Source of the DNA: Nocardia brasiliensis ATCC 700358
Lineage (GTDB): Bacteria; Actinomycetota; Actinomycetes; Mycobacteriales; Mycobacteriaceae
Assembly (NCBI RefSeq): GCF_000250675.2
Contig: NC_018681.1
Coordinates: 930,001 to 994,000 of the forward strand
Direction: 5' to 3'
Length of the DNA: 64,000 nucleotides
Positions 30,032 to 37,970 of this stretch are shown piece after piece; positions within the stretch are counted from its first letter, which is position 1; each line of letters starts with the position of its first letter. Both the position numbers and the translations under genes were made by a program. Below the pieces are notes generated by a model that searched no databases, was not told the origin of the DNA, and was given only the letters and a program-made list of their open reading frames with translations.

Positions 30032-30871
30032 ATGGCAATTCGTAAGTACAAGCCGACAACCCCGGGTCGCCGCGGGTCGTCCGTTTCGGACTTCGCTGAG
30101 ATCACTCGGTCGACCCCCGAGAAGTCGCTCATCCGTCCGCTGCACAGCAAGGGTGGTCGTAATGCGCACGGTCGCATCACCACTCGGCACCGCGGTGGCG
30201 GCCACAAGCGCGCCTACCGTTTGATCGACTTCCGTCGGCTGGACAAGGACGGCATCCCGGCCAAGGTCGCGCACATCGAGTACGACCCCAACCGCACCGC
30301 GAACATCGCGCTGCTCCACTACGTGGACGGCGAGAAGCGCTACATCATCGCGCCCAAGGGCGTGGTGCAGGGCACCCCGATCGAGTCCGGCCCCACGGCC
30401 GACATCAAGCCGGGCAACAACCTGCCGCTGCGCAACATCCCGACCGGTACCACGATCCACAACGTGGAACTGCGTCCGGGCGGTGGCGCGAAGATGGCCC
30501 GTTCGGCCGGATCCAGCATCCAGCTGCTCGGTAAGGAAGGCACCTACGCCACGCTGCGTATGCCCTCCGGTGAAATCCGCCGCGTCGACGTGCGCTGCCG
30601 CGCCACCGTCGGCGAGGTCGGCAACGCCGAGCAGTCGAACATCAACTGGGGCAAGGCCGGCCGTATGCGCTGGAAGGGTCGTCGCCCCACGGTCCGTGGT
30701 GTCGTCATGAACCCGGTCGACCACCCGCACGGTGGTGGTGAAGGCAAGACCTCCGGTGGCCGCCACCCGGTCTCGCCGTGGGGTCAGCCGGAAGGCCGCA
30801 CCCGCAAGCCCAACCGCCCGAGCGACAAGCTCATCGTCCGCCGCCGCAAGTCCGGCAAGAACAAGCGCTGA
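30032..30871 (+). CDS. rplB: 50S ribosomal protein L2
   Basis: 279-residue L2, full length, with the conserved RGVVMNPVDHPHGGGEG segment near the peptidyl-transferase centre (the universally conserved His is present). Lies 33 bases after rplW. Confidence 0.98.
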   Translation: MAIRKYKPTTPGRRGSSVSDFAEITRSTPEKSLIRPLHSKGGRNAHGRITTRHRGGGHKRAYRLIDFRRLDKDGIPAKVAHIEYDPNRTANIALLHYVDGEKRYIIAPKGVVQGTPIESGPTADIKPGNNLPLRNIPTGTTIHNVELRPGGGAKMARSAGSSIQLLGKEGTYATLRMPSGEIRRVDVRCRATVGEVGNAEQSNINWGKAGRMRWKGRRPTVRGVVMNPVDHPHGGGEGKTSGGRHPVSPWGQPEGRTRKPNRPSDKLIVRRRKSGKNKR

Positions 30872-30886
30872 AGGAGGAGGTAAGAA

Positions 30887-31168
30887 ATGCCACGCAGCCT
30901 CAAGAAGGGCCCGTTCGTCGACGACCACCTCCTCGCGAAGGTGGACGTGCAGAACGAAAAGGGCACGAAGCAGGTCATCAAGACCTGGTCGCGTCGTTCG
31001 ACCATCATCCCCGATTTCATCGGTCACACCTTCGCCGTCCACGACGGTCGCAAGCACGTGCCGGTGTTCATCTCGGACAACATGGTCGGGCACAAGCTCG
31101 GTGAGTTCGCGCCGACCAGGACGTTCAAGAGCCACGTCAAGGAAGACCGGAAGAGCAAGCGGCGATGA
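30887..31168 (+). CDS. rpsS: 30S ribosomal protein S19
   Basis: 93-residue S19 (MPRSLKKGPFVDDHL, RRSTIIPDFIGHT, HKLGEFAPTRTF). Preceded by a very strong Shine-Dalgarno (AAGGAGGAGG). Confidence 0.98.
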   Translation: MPRSLKKGPFVDDHLLAKVDVQNEKGTKQVIKTWSRRSTIIPDFIGHTFAVHDGRKHVPVFISDNMVGHKLGEFAPTRTFKSHVKEDRKSKRR

Positions 31169-31569
31169 CGACTGAGACTCAGAACCCGACCGCCCGCGCG
31201 ACGGCGAAGCATGTTCGCGTAACCCCGATGAAGGCACGCCGTGTCGTGGACCTGGTCCGCGGCAAGCGCGTCGAGGACGCCCTGGCGATCCTGAAGTTCG
31301 CGCCGCAGGCCGCGAGCGAGCCGGTCGCCAAGGTCGTCGCCAGTGCCGCGGCCAACGCCGAGAACAACCTCGGCCTGAACCCGTCGACCCTGGTGATCTC
31401 GACTGCCTACGTCGACGAAGGCGCGACCATGAAGCGGTTCCAGCCGCGTGCCCAGGGCCGTGCGTTCCGTATTCGCAAGCGCACCAGCCACATCACCATC
31501 GAGGTCGAGAGCATCCCCGCCGCCGGTGGAGCAGCAACTCGTAACCGCCGGAAGGGAGGGGCAAAGTAA
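31165..31569 (+). CDS. rplV: 50S ribosomal protein L22
   Basis: 134-residue L22. AKHVRVTPMKARRVVDLVRG is typical, as is the beta-hairpin region that reaches the exit tunnel. Start overlaps the rpsS stop (ATGA). The short Ala/Gly/Arg/Lys-rich tail is a usual actinobacterial feature. Confidence 0.97.
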   Translation: MTTETQNPTARATAKHVRVTPMKARRVVDLVRGKRVEDALAILKFAPQAASEPVAKVVASAAANAENNLGLNPSTLVISTAYVDEGATMKRFQPRAQGRAFRIRKRTSHITIEVESIPAAGGAATRNRRKGGAK

Positions 31570-32376
<807 letters not shown>

Positions 32377-32380
32377 CGCA

Positions 32381-32797
32381 ATGCTGATGCCTCGCAAGGT
32401 CAAGCACCGCAAGCAGCATCACCCGAGTCGTTCCGGTATGGCCAAGGGCGGCACCTCGGTGGCGTTCGGCGAGTTCGGCATCCAGGCGCTGGAGCCGGCG
32501 TACGTGACCAACCGGCAGATCGAGTCGGCGCGTATCGCGATGACCCGCCACATCAAGCGTGGCGGCAAGATCTGGATCAACATCTACCCGGATCGCCCGC
32601 TCACCAAGAAGCCTGCCGAGACCCGCATGGGTTCCGGTAAGGGTTCGCCGGAGTGGTGGATCGCGAACGTCAAGCCCGGTCGCGTGATGTTCGAAATGTC
32701 TTACCCCAACGAGGAGATCGCTCGCGAGGCCCTGCGCCGCGCGATGCACAAGCTCCCGATGAAGTGCAGGATCGTGACCAGGGAGGAGCAGTTCTGA
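32381..32797 (+). CDS. rplP: 50S ribosomal protein L16
   Basis: 138-residue L16 (MLMPRKVKHRKQHH, PLTKKPAETRMGSGKG). Binds near the A site of the 50S. ATG follows GGAGGG in the end of rpsC. Stop overlaps the rpmC start by one base (TGATG). Confidence 0.98.
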   Translation: MLMPRKVKHRKQHHPSRSGMAKGGTSVAFGEFGIQALEPAYVTNRQIESARIAMTRHIKRGGKIWINIYPDRPLTKKPAETRMGSGKGSPEWWIANVKPGRVMFEMSYPNEEIAREALRRAMHKLPMKCRIVTREEQF

Positions 32798-33036
32798 TGG
32801 CTACTGAAACACCGGCCGCAGAGCTCCGCGAGCTCACCGAAGAAGAGTTGGTGCAGAAGCTGCGCGACTCCAAGGAAGAGCTGTTCAACCTGCGCTTCCA
32901 GATGGCGACGGGTCAGCTGGACAACAACCGTCGGCTGCGCGTGGTCCGTCACGAGATCGCGCGCATCTACACGGTCATGCGCGAGCGCGAGCTCGGTCTG
33001 GCCACCGGACCCGCTGACAAGGGAGACGCGGCATGA
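32797..33036 (+). CDS. rpmC: 50S ribosomal protein L29
   Basis: 79-residue L29, an alpha-helical protein with ELRELTEEELVQKL and the ELFNLRFQMATGQL core. ATG chosen because it shares one base with the rplP stop and has GGGAGGAG upstream. Confidence 0.96.
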   Translation: MATETPAAELRELTEEELVQKLRDSKEELFNLRFQMATGQLDNNRRLRVVRHEIARIYTVMRERELGLATGPADKGDAA

Positions 33037-33305
33037 GCGAGCAGAAAGTGGAAGAGCGCAACAGCCGCAAGGTTCGTACCGGCTACGTTGTCTCGGACAA
33101 GATGAACAAGACGATTGTCGTCGAGCTGGAAGACCGTAACCGGCACCCGCTCTACGGCAAGATCATTCGCACCACCTCCAAGGTGAAGGCGCATGACGAG
33201 AACGAGATCGCCGGCATCGGCGACCGCGTCCAGCTGATGGAGACCCGACCGCTGTCGGCCACCAAGCGCTGGCGTCTGGTCGAGGTGCTGGAGAAGGCCA
33301 AGTAG
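33033..33305 (+). CDS. rpsQ: 30S ribosomal protein S17
   Basis: 90-residue S17 (OB fold; RKVRTGYVVSDKMNKTIVV and the METRPLSATKRWRLVEVL end). Last gene of the operon; ATGA overlap with rpmC. A strong terminator follows 21 bases after its stop. Confidence 0.98.
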   Translation: MSEQKVEERNSRKVRTGYVVSDKMNKTIVVELEDRNRHPLYGKIIRTTSKVKAHDENEIAGIGDRVQLMETRPLSATKRWRLVEVLEKAK

Positions 33306-33326
33306 GCCGCTTCGATCCGAATGTCG

Positions 33327-33360
33327 AAGGCCCGCTTCCCGTTTCGGGAGGCGGGCCTTT
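33327..33360 (+). terminator. S10 operon terminator
   Basis: Hairpin with outer arms AAGGCCCGC (33327-33335) and GCGGGCCTT (33351-33359) and inner stem CCCG/CGGG around a TTT loop, ending in T residues. Confidence 0.92.
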
Positions 33361-33394
33361 GTCGTTGCGGTCGTTCGGTGCATGATCCGCAATC

Positions 33395-33420
33395 CACGTG
33401 ATTCTCACGTGCTCCACGTG
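33395..33420. promoter_or_regulatory. Triple CACGTG operator candidate before the VapBC-type pair
   Basis: Three CACGTG hexamers at 33395, 33406 and 33415, 13 bases before the antitoxin start. Closely spaced palindromes at this place are typical of autoregulated toxin-antitoxin promoters. Inference from position and pattern. Confidence 0.5.
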
Positions 33421-33432
33421 ATATCCTGTGGC

Positions 33433-33687
33433 ATGTCCAAAAGGAACCTGACCATCCAGCTGGATGAAGAGGTGATCGCGCAGGCAAAGCTGATCGCTGC
33501 CCATCGGGGTACTTCCATCAGCGCGCTGCTTGCGCAGCAGGTGCGCGAGCTCGCCCAAGATGTCGATCGCTACGAGTATGCGAAAAAGCTTGCATTGCAA
33601 GCGATGGCGGAGGCGACAGGGCATGGTGGGACTATCACCTGGAGCCGCGACGAGCTGTATGACCGGGGGGAGCGCAGGTACTCGTGA
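33433..33687 (+). CDS. Antitoxin of a VapBC-type toxin-antitoxin pair (ribbon-helix-helix type)
   Basis: 84 residues. The N terminus (MSKRNLTIQLDEEVIAQAK, then AAHRGTSISALLAQQV) fits a ribbon-helix-helix DNA-binding domain; the C-terminal part would wrap the toxin. The ATG at 33433 is chosen since upstream in-frame codons run through the operator repeat. Its stop overlaps the toxin GTG (GTGA). Acts with the toxin as autorepressor, probably on the CACGTG sites. Confidence 0.78.
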   Translation: MSKRNLTIQLDEEVIAQAKLIAAHRGTSISALLAQQVRELAQDVDRYEYAKKLALQAMAEATGHGGTITWSRDELYDRGERRYS

Positions 33688-34121
33688 CGGACTTGGGGCG
33701 CACCTTCATTGATACCAATGTCCTCGTCTATGCGCACGATACAGATGCCGGTCGAAATCATCAGATTGCGCAGACCATCTTGGAGAGCCTGTGGAGTCGC
33801 AAAACCGGCGCCCTCAGTACTCAGGTACTTCAGGAGTTCTACAACATTGCCACTCGTAAGCTGACGCCGCGGATGAGTCAGGCGAAGGCCCGTGGCATAG
33901 TCGCCTTGTACAGCGGATGGTGCGCCATCGACATGGACCCGCTGGTCGTCGTGAGCGCTTCATTCCTTCAGGAGACGCACACCGTGTCCTGGTGGGACGC
34001 GTTGATCGTCGAGGCGGCCGTGCAGTCCGGCGCGAAGTACCTGCTGTCGGAAGATCTCCAGCACGGGCGGAAGTTCGCGGGTTTGGAAGTGCGCAATCCG
34101 TTTGTCGATCTGCCGAAATAG
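33684..34121 (+). CDS. VapC-type PIN-domain ribonuclease toxin
   Basis: 145-residue PIN protein with the acidic metal-site residues visible: Asp in TFIDTNVLVYAHD, Glu in TQVLQEFYN, Asp in SWWDALIVEAA, and the SEDLQHG segment. A Mg2+-dependent RNase that cuts specific RNAs (often tRNA or rRNA in this family). GTG start overlapping the antitoxin stop. The catalytic set is intact, so it is probably active. Confidence 0.85.
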   Translation: MTDLGRTFIDTNVLVYAHDTDAGRNHQIAQTILESLWSRKTGALSTQVLQEFYNIATRKLTPRMSQAKARGIVALYSGWCAIDMDPLVVVSASFLQETHTVSWWDALIVEAAVQSGAKYLLSEDLQHGRKFAGLEVRNPFVDLPK

Positions 34122-34312
34122 GTTTGTTCGCCGCGGAGTTCGCACCGACTCGAGTTGTCGCCGAATTCGAAATCTACATGCCGTACTCGGCCTGTGATAT
34201 GCCGACGTTCTGCGGGATGTCCGTCGTGCCTTGTACTGTCGGATTGTGTTGCGGCAGGTCGGGGCTCAGCGCACCGCCGCTCGCGCAGTCGGTCGATGCG
34301 GAGGTGTGACCA

Positions 34313-35128
34313 GTGGAATCCACGCGGGAAGCAGGACAGTCCAACGACCGGATGTTGCTGCGTAAGCACCTGTTGAAAGCGAAGATCGCCGGGGAGGTCG
34401 CGACACCCCGCGAAGGAAACCTGGCGCACTACCGCAGGATGGTCGACAAAGACCCGGCCTACCAATTCGGGCTGGCGCTGAAGGATTGGACATTCACCGA
34501 AACGCTGGCGATGATGGCGCAACTGTGCGGCGTCAACCCGGATCCGCGGCATCGGCACGGGCAGGACACCATTGACCCGGAACTCACCCTCGACGCGCTC
34601 GACGCAATGGGGGCCCGCATCGGCCGCGCCGCCGACCGCCAGGAAACGGTGCTGCTCGCGACCGGACATCCCGGGCCGCTCATGGGTGTCTATCGCGCGA
34701 TCGAGGATGCGTTGCGCGGCAACGGATGTACGGTCCTGACGCCCGCCGCCGGATGGTCGTATCGAATCGCCACGCCCAACGGCGCGGCCCGTCGCGAAAT
34801 CGTCTACACATCGCGGGTGGCCGCGCTCGGCACCAACGGCTACCTGAAACACACGCACGACCCGCAGCCGATGCAGGCGATGCTGCACGAACTCGCCGAC
34901 GGAGCGGGCTGGCCCGACCTCGTCGTGGCCGACCACGGCTGGGCCGGCGCGGCAGGCGAAGCCGGTATCGACACCGTCGGCTTCGCCGACTCGAACGACC
35001 CCGCGCTCTTCGCCGGGCACGCCGAAGGCAAGATCGCTGTCACCGTCCCGTTGGACGACGGTGTCTTCCCCGAGTACTACGAGCCGCTGACCACCTACCT
35101 GCTCGACCGCGCGGGTCTGGCTTCCTGA
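34313..35128 (+). CDS. Phosphatase-like protein (probably Pfam Phosphatase, PF15698)
   Basis: 271-residue soluble protein. The ATGHPGPLMGVYRAIEDAL segment, VADHGWAGAAGEAG and the FADSNDPALFAGHAEG region resemble an actinobacterial family annotated as phosphatase and compared to histidinol phosphatases. No membrane segment or signal peptide. GTG start at 34313; an ORF of this length with normal codon use and no competing frame is convincing, but the catalytic function is only by family name. Confidence 0.6.
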   Translation: MESTREAGQSNDRMLLRKHLLKAKIAGEVATPREGNLAHYRRMVDKDPAYQFGLALKDWTFTETLAMMAQLCGVNPDPRHRHGQDTIDPELTLDALDAMGARIGRAADRQETVLLATGHPGPLMGVYRAIEDALRGNGCTVLTPAAGWSYRIATPNGAARREIVYTSRVAALGTNGYLKHTHDPQPMQAMLHELADGAGWPDLVVADHGWAGAAGEAGIDTVGFADSNDPALFAGHAEGKIAVTVPLDDGVFPEYYEPLTTYLLDRAGLAS

Positions 35129-35424
35129 CGCGTCCGGGAGTCATGCGCCGAGGGCGCCGCGGCCGGGCACGCGCACGAGCGCGGCGTCGATCGGCCGCAC
35201 CAGGCGGCCGCGGTCGTCCGGAGGGGCGAAGATTCGGCACAGCGGGCGAGCGCCGCGACCTCGATGCGTGAGAACCGGGCTCCGCCGGGCGATCTGGCGC
35301 CTGCCCGCATGGCCACTGTCCGCGATTTCGGTGTTCGGCCGCAGCGTCGTCGGCGTGCTGCCGGGGTGCCCGCAGCGCGTTCGCGCGGGTGGCAGAAATT
35401 CATGGGATAAATCGGTAGCGGAGG

Positions 35425-36657
35425 GTGCCCGGCGCGTGCCAAGCTCGGTCGGTGCGGGCGTATCGGGTGGTTTTGGCGAGCGCGGCGGTGCGCAATGTTC
35501 TCCTGCTCGGATCGCTGGTGCGAATCCCGTTCTTCGCGGGAGCCGTGCTGCTCGCGTTGCATGTGGTGCAGACGCTGGGCGGATCGTATGCGCAAGCCGG
35601 TGCGCTGAGCACGGTCGTCACCGTGTGCATCGCGCTCAGCGGGCCGTGGCGCGGCCGCCTGCTGGACCGGTTCGGGTTGCGGCGCACGATCCTGCCGTCC
35701 ATCGTGATCGAGGCGGTGTGCTGGTCGATCGCGCCGTTCGTCGACTACGTGCCGCTGCTGATTCTGGCCGCGATCGCCGGATTGTTCAGTGTCCCGATCT
35801 TTTCCGTGGTCCGGCAGGCGGTGATCGCCGCGACCACCGAGCAGAACCGGCAGCCCGCGCTCGCGCTGGAAGCGGTATCGGTGGAGGCCGCCTTCATGGT
35901 CGGTCCGATCATCGGCGTCGCCGCCGCGAGCATCTGGTCGACGACGGTCGTATTGTTCTGTGCGCAAATGGGTCTCGTGCTCGCGGGCGTGCTGCTGTGG
36001 ATCATGAATCCGCCGCTGCGCTCGGCCGACCCCGCCGCCGATGCGCCCGCGATACCGCGTCGTAGCTGGTTCCGCGTCGAGTTCGTCGCGCTGTGTGTCG
36101 GTGCGAGCGTTGCCATTTCGGTACTCGCCGCGACCGAGCTGACCTTCGTCTCCGCGATGCGCGAGTTCGACGCGCAACAGTGGCTCGGCATCGTCCTGGC
36201 CATCTGGGGTTTCGGGTCGATCATCGGCGGGCTGGTCTACGGCGCATTGCACCGCGCGATCTCCACCTATCTGCTCCTTTTCGGCCTGGGTGTGGTCACT
36301 CTGCCGATGGCTTTCGCCGTCGGCCCGATCTCCCTCGCCATCACCGGCCTCATCGCGGGCGTGTTCTGCGCACCGACCGTCACCGCCTCGCTCGATCAGG
36401 TCAGCCGCATCGTCCCCGAGGGAGGCCGCGGCGAAGCCATCGGCTGGCACGGCGCCGCCCTCACCCTCGGCAACGGCATCGGCAGCTCACTCGCCGGCGT
36501 GGCCATCGACGCCGGCGGCTTCTCCGCCGGCTTCGCCGCCGCAGCCCTCCTCGGCATTGCCCTCGGCGCCGGCCTAGCCCTCCTCGTCCGCCTCATGAAC
36601 CGCCGCCACCCCACCCCCAAAGACCACCCCTCGCCGGTCGGCGGAATCGCATCCTGA
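35425..36657 (+). CDS. Major facilitator superfamily (MFS) transporter
   Basis: 410-residue membrane protein with about twelve hydrophobic helices and MFS loop residues (GRLLDRFGLRRTI between TM2 and TM3). The start is uncertain: GTG 35425 or GTG 35452, neither with a good ribosome-binding site. The substrate is unknown. It lies alone, ahead of a convergent toxin-antitoxin pair; the roughly 300 bases before it hold nothing I recognise. The 3' end shows a run of Pro/His codons typical of a disordered tail. Confidence 0.85.
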   Translation: MPGACQARSVRAYRVVLASAAVRNVLLLGSLVRIPFFAGAVLLALHVVQTLGGSYAQAGALSTVVTVCIALSGPWRGRLLDRFGLRRTILPSIVIEAVCWSIAPFVDYVPLLILAAIAGLFSVPIFSVVRQAVIAATTEQNRQPALALEAVSVEAAFMVGPIIGVAAASIWSTTVVLFCAQMGLVLAGVLLWIMNPPLRSADPAADAPAIPRRSWFRVEFVALCVGASVAISVLAATELTFVSAMREFDAQQWLGIVLAIWGFGSIIGGLVYGALHRAISTYLLLFGLGVVTLPMAFAVGPISLAITGLIAGVFCAPTVTASLDQVSRIVPEGGRGEAIGWHGAALTLGNGIGSSLAGVAIDAGGFSAGFAAAALLGIALGAGLALLVRLMNRRHPTPKDHPSPVGGIAS

Positions 36658-36686
36658 ACCGTCTGCTCGACACGGTTGCTGCGGAA

Positions 36687-36950
36687 TCAGTCGAGGTCAC
36701 CGATCCACTGGACCATGAGCAGGTGGACCTCGCGGCGTTGTTCTACGACGAGGTAGGTCGCGAGTCCTTCGTGGTGCATCCCGAACGGCAGCGTTCGCAC
36801 CGGCGCATCGGGATTCGCCCGGTTGACCGAATCGCCGCTCCACGGGCTGACTTCGAGAGTGACTCGTAGTTCAGCGAACGATGCGAGTGCGGGTATCGGG
36901 AGGGCTGCGATTTGCTGAGCTACGTCAGGATCGTTCTCAACTCTGTACAC
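36687..36950 (-). CDS. Probable RelE/ParE-like toxin partner of a DUF6247 protein
   Basis: 87-residue small protein. The layout (YRVENDPDVAQQIAALP at the N terminus, then YLVVEQRREVHLLMVQW at the end) resembles RelE/ParE-fold toxins, where the last strand carries the catalytic residues. GTG start two bases beyond the antitoxin-like TAG stop, thus in one mRNA. Toxin activity is inferred from size, pairing and fold pattern. Confidence 0.55.
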   Translation of the reverse strand: MYRVENDPDVAQQIAALPIPALASFAELRVTLEVSPWSGDSVNRANPDAPVRTLPFGMHHEGLATYLVVEQRREVHLLMVQWIGDLD

Positions 36951-37280
36951 CTACATGCCGGCTTTGGCGCGGGTGACTTCCAGCGGTTCATCTTCGGGGA
37001 TCGCGGCACCCGTCAGCAGCTCGGCCGCTTTACGCACGATGTTGCGATAGCTTTCGCGGTCGCTTTGCAGAAGTGCGGTGCGCCGCCAGAGTTCGAGGGT
37101 GCGGAAGAGTTCGGTCAGGTCGAGACTCTTCCGCGCTTCGACCAGGGCTAGCTCGTACGCGATGTCGAACTCTGCGCGGTCGGTAGGTAGTAACGCCGAG
37201 CGAATGTCCTGTGGCGACGCGCCAGGGCGCAGCGGGTGTCCACTGCTCGGCTGTTCGTCGTAGGCATACGTGGCGGTCAT
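36951..37280 (-). CDS. DUF6247 family protein, probable antitoxin
   Basis: 109 residues, with the pattern LRPGASPQDIRSALLPTDRA, the helical EARKSLDLTELFRTLELWRR, and the C-terminal TRAKAGM ending typical of DUF6247 proteins in actinobacteria, which are commonly next to small RelE-like genes. The upstream gene of the pair. Predicted to neutralise the following protein (inference). Confidence 0.6.
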   Translation of the reverse strand: MTATYAYDEQPSSGHPLRPGASPQDIRSALLPTDRAEFDIAYELALVEARKSLDLTELFRTLELWRRTALLQSDRESYRNIVRKAAELLTGAAIPEDEPLEVTRAKAGM

Positions 37281-37355
37281 GCCACTAACGATAGCCGGAC
37301 GGCGGTAGTGATCACGGGGTTGTGGTGTCCAGAGCTGGTGGGTTTGGTTTGGGTC

Positions 37356-37385
37356 TTGCGTTATACGTATACATCTACTTATAGT
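37356..37385 (+). promoter_or_regulatory. Promoter with embedded TATACGTATA palindrome upstream of the EXLDI/MmpL genes
   Basis: TTGCGT (37356-37361), 18-base spacer, TATAGT (37380-37385) makes a good sigma-A-type promoter. The spacer begins with the palindrome TATACGTATA (37362-37371), where a repressor would block RNA polymerase. Related half-sites (TATACG...CGTATA) occur at 40832-40887. A second palindrome ATGCGC-GTAT-GCGCAT lies at 37471-37486 just before the gene. Confidence 0.6.
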
Positions 37386-37504
37386 GAGTCGGACGGCGGG
37401 GGAGGGTGCTTGACCGTCTCGGGTTGGACGAGGTGGGGGTCGGGGTGGCTGGTGCGTCGTGAACGGAGCTATGCGCGTATGCGCATCGACGAATGGAGTT
37501 GATC

Positions 37505-37936
37505 ATGGTTGAGGAATCGCAGCAGGTGGAGGTGGTCGACTTCCAGAAGGAGTCGGCGGAACTGCCTGAGGTCGTGCTGTCAGTCGGGCCAGGCGGGGCG
37601 CGTAAGCAGCGTTTTCACGGGCGCAAGCTCGGTGAGGCGAAGCAGTTCAGCAAAACCGGTGTGGAGCTCGTTCGGCTCTACGCGACCCAGAAAGGCAAGT
37701 ACGTCGTGCATCGGCAGGCGGCCGATTGGACCGACCTGTCGCTGATGAGCGATTGGGTGCAGGAACTCAAGAAGACCAATTGGCGCGGCTTGGATCTCGA
37801 ACGGTGCGCCTGGAGCGATTACGCGCTCGACATCGTGGACACCGTCGAGGAGCTGCGAGATCTGGTCCCGCCCAAGATCTTCCGCACGCTCGACGCGGTG
37901 AACGAACATCCCCCTATCGAGGATCTCGACATCTGA
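37505..37936 (+). CDS. EXLDI family protein
   Basis: 143-residue soluble protein ending in EDLDI, the C-terminal signature after which the actinobacterial EXLDI family is named; the function of the family is unknown. The middle part (GGARKQRFHGRKLGEAKQFS, YVVHRQAADWTDLS) is basic then acidic/aromatic. ATG at 37505 follows GGAG. Only 34 bases separate it from the MmpL gene, so both are probably expressed from the palindrome-containing promoter at 37356-37385. Role might be regulation or assembly with the transporter, which is an inference from linkage. Confidence 0.75.
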   Translation: MVEESQQVEVVDFQKESAELPEVVLSVGPGGARKQRFHGRKLGEAKQFSKTGVELVRLYATQKGKYVVHRQAADWTDLSLMSDWVQELKKTNWRGLDLERCAWSDYALDIVDTVEELRDLVPPKIFRTLDAVNEHPPIEDLDI

Positions 37937-37970
37937 GCCACGGCTCGGATACCGAAAGGAACTGTCCCCC

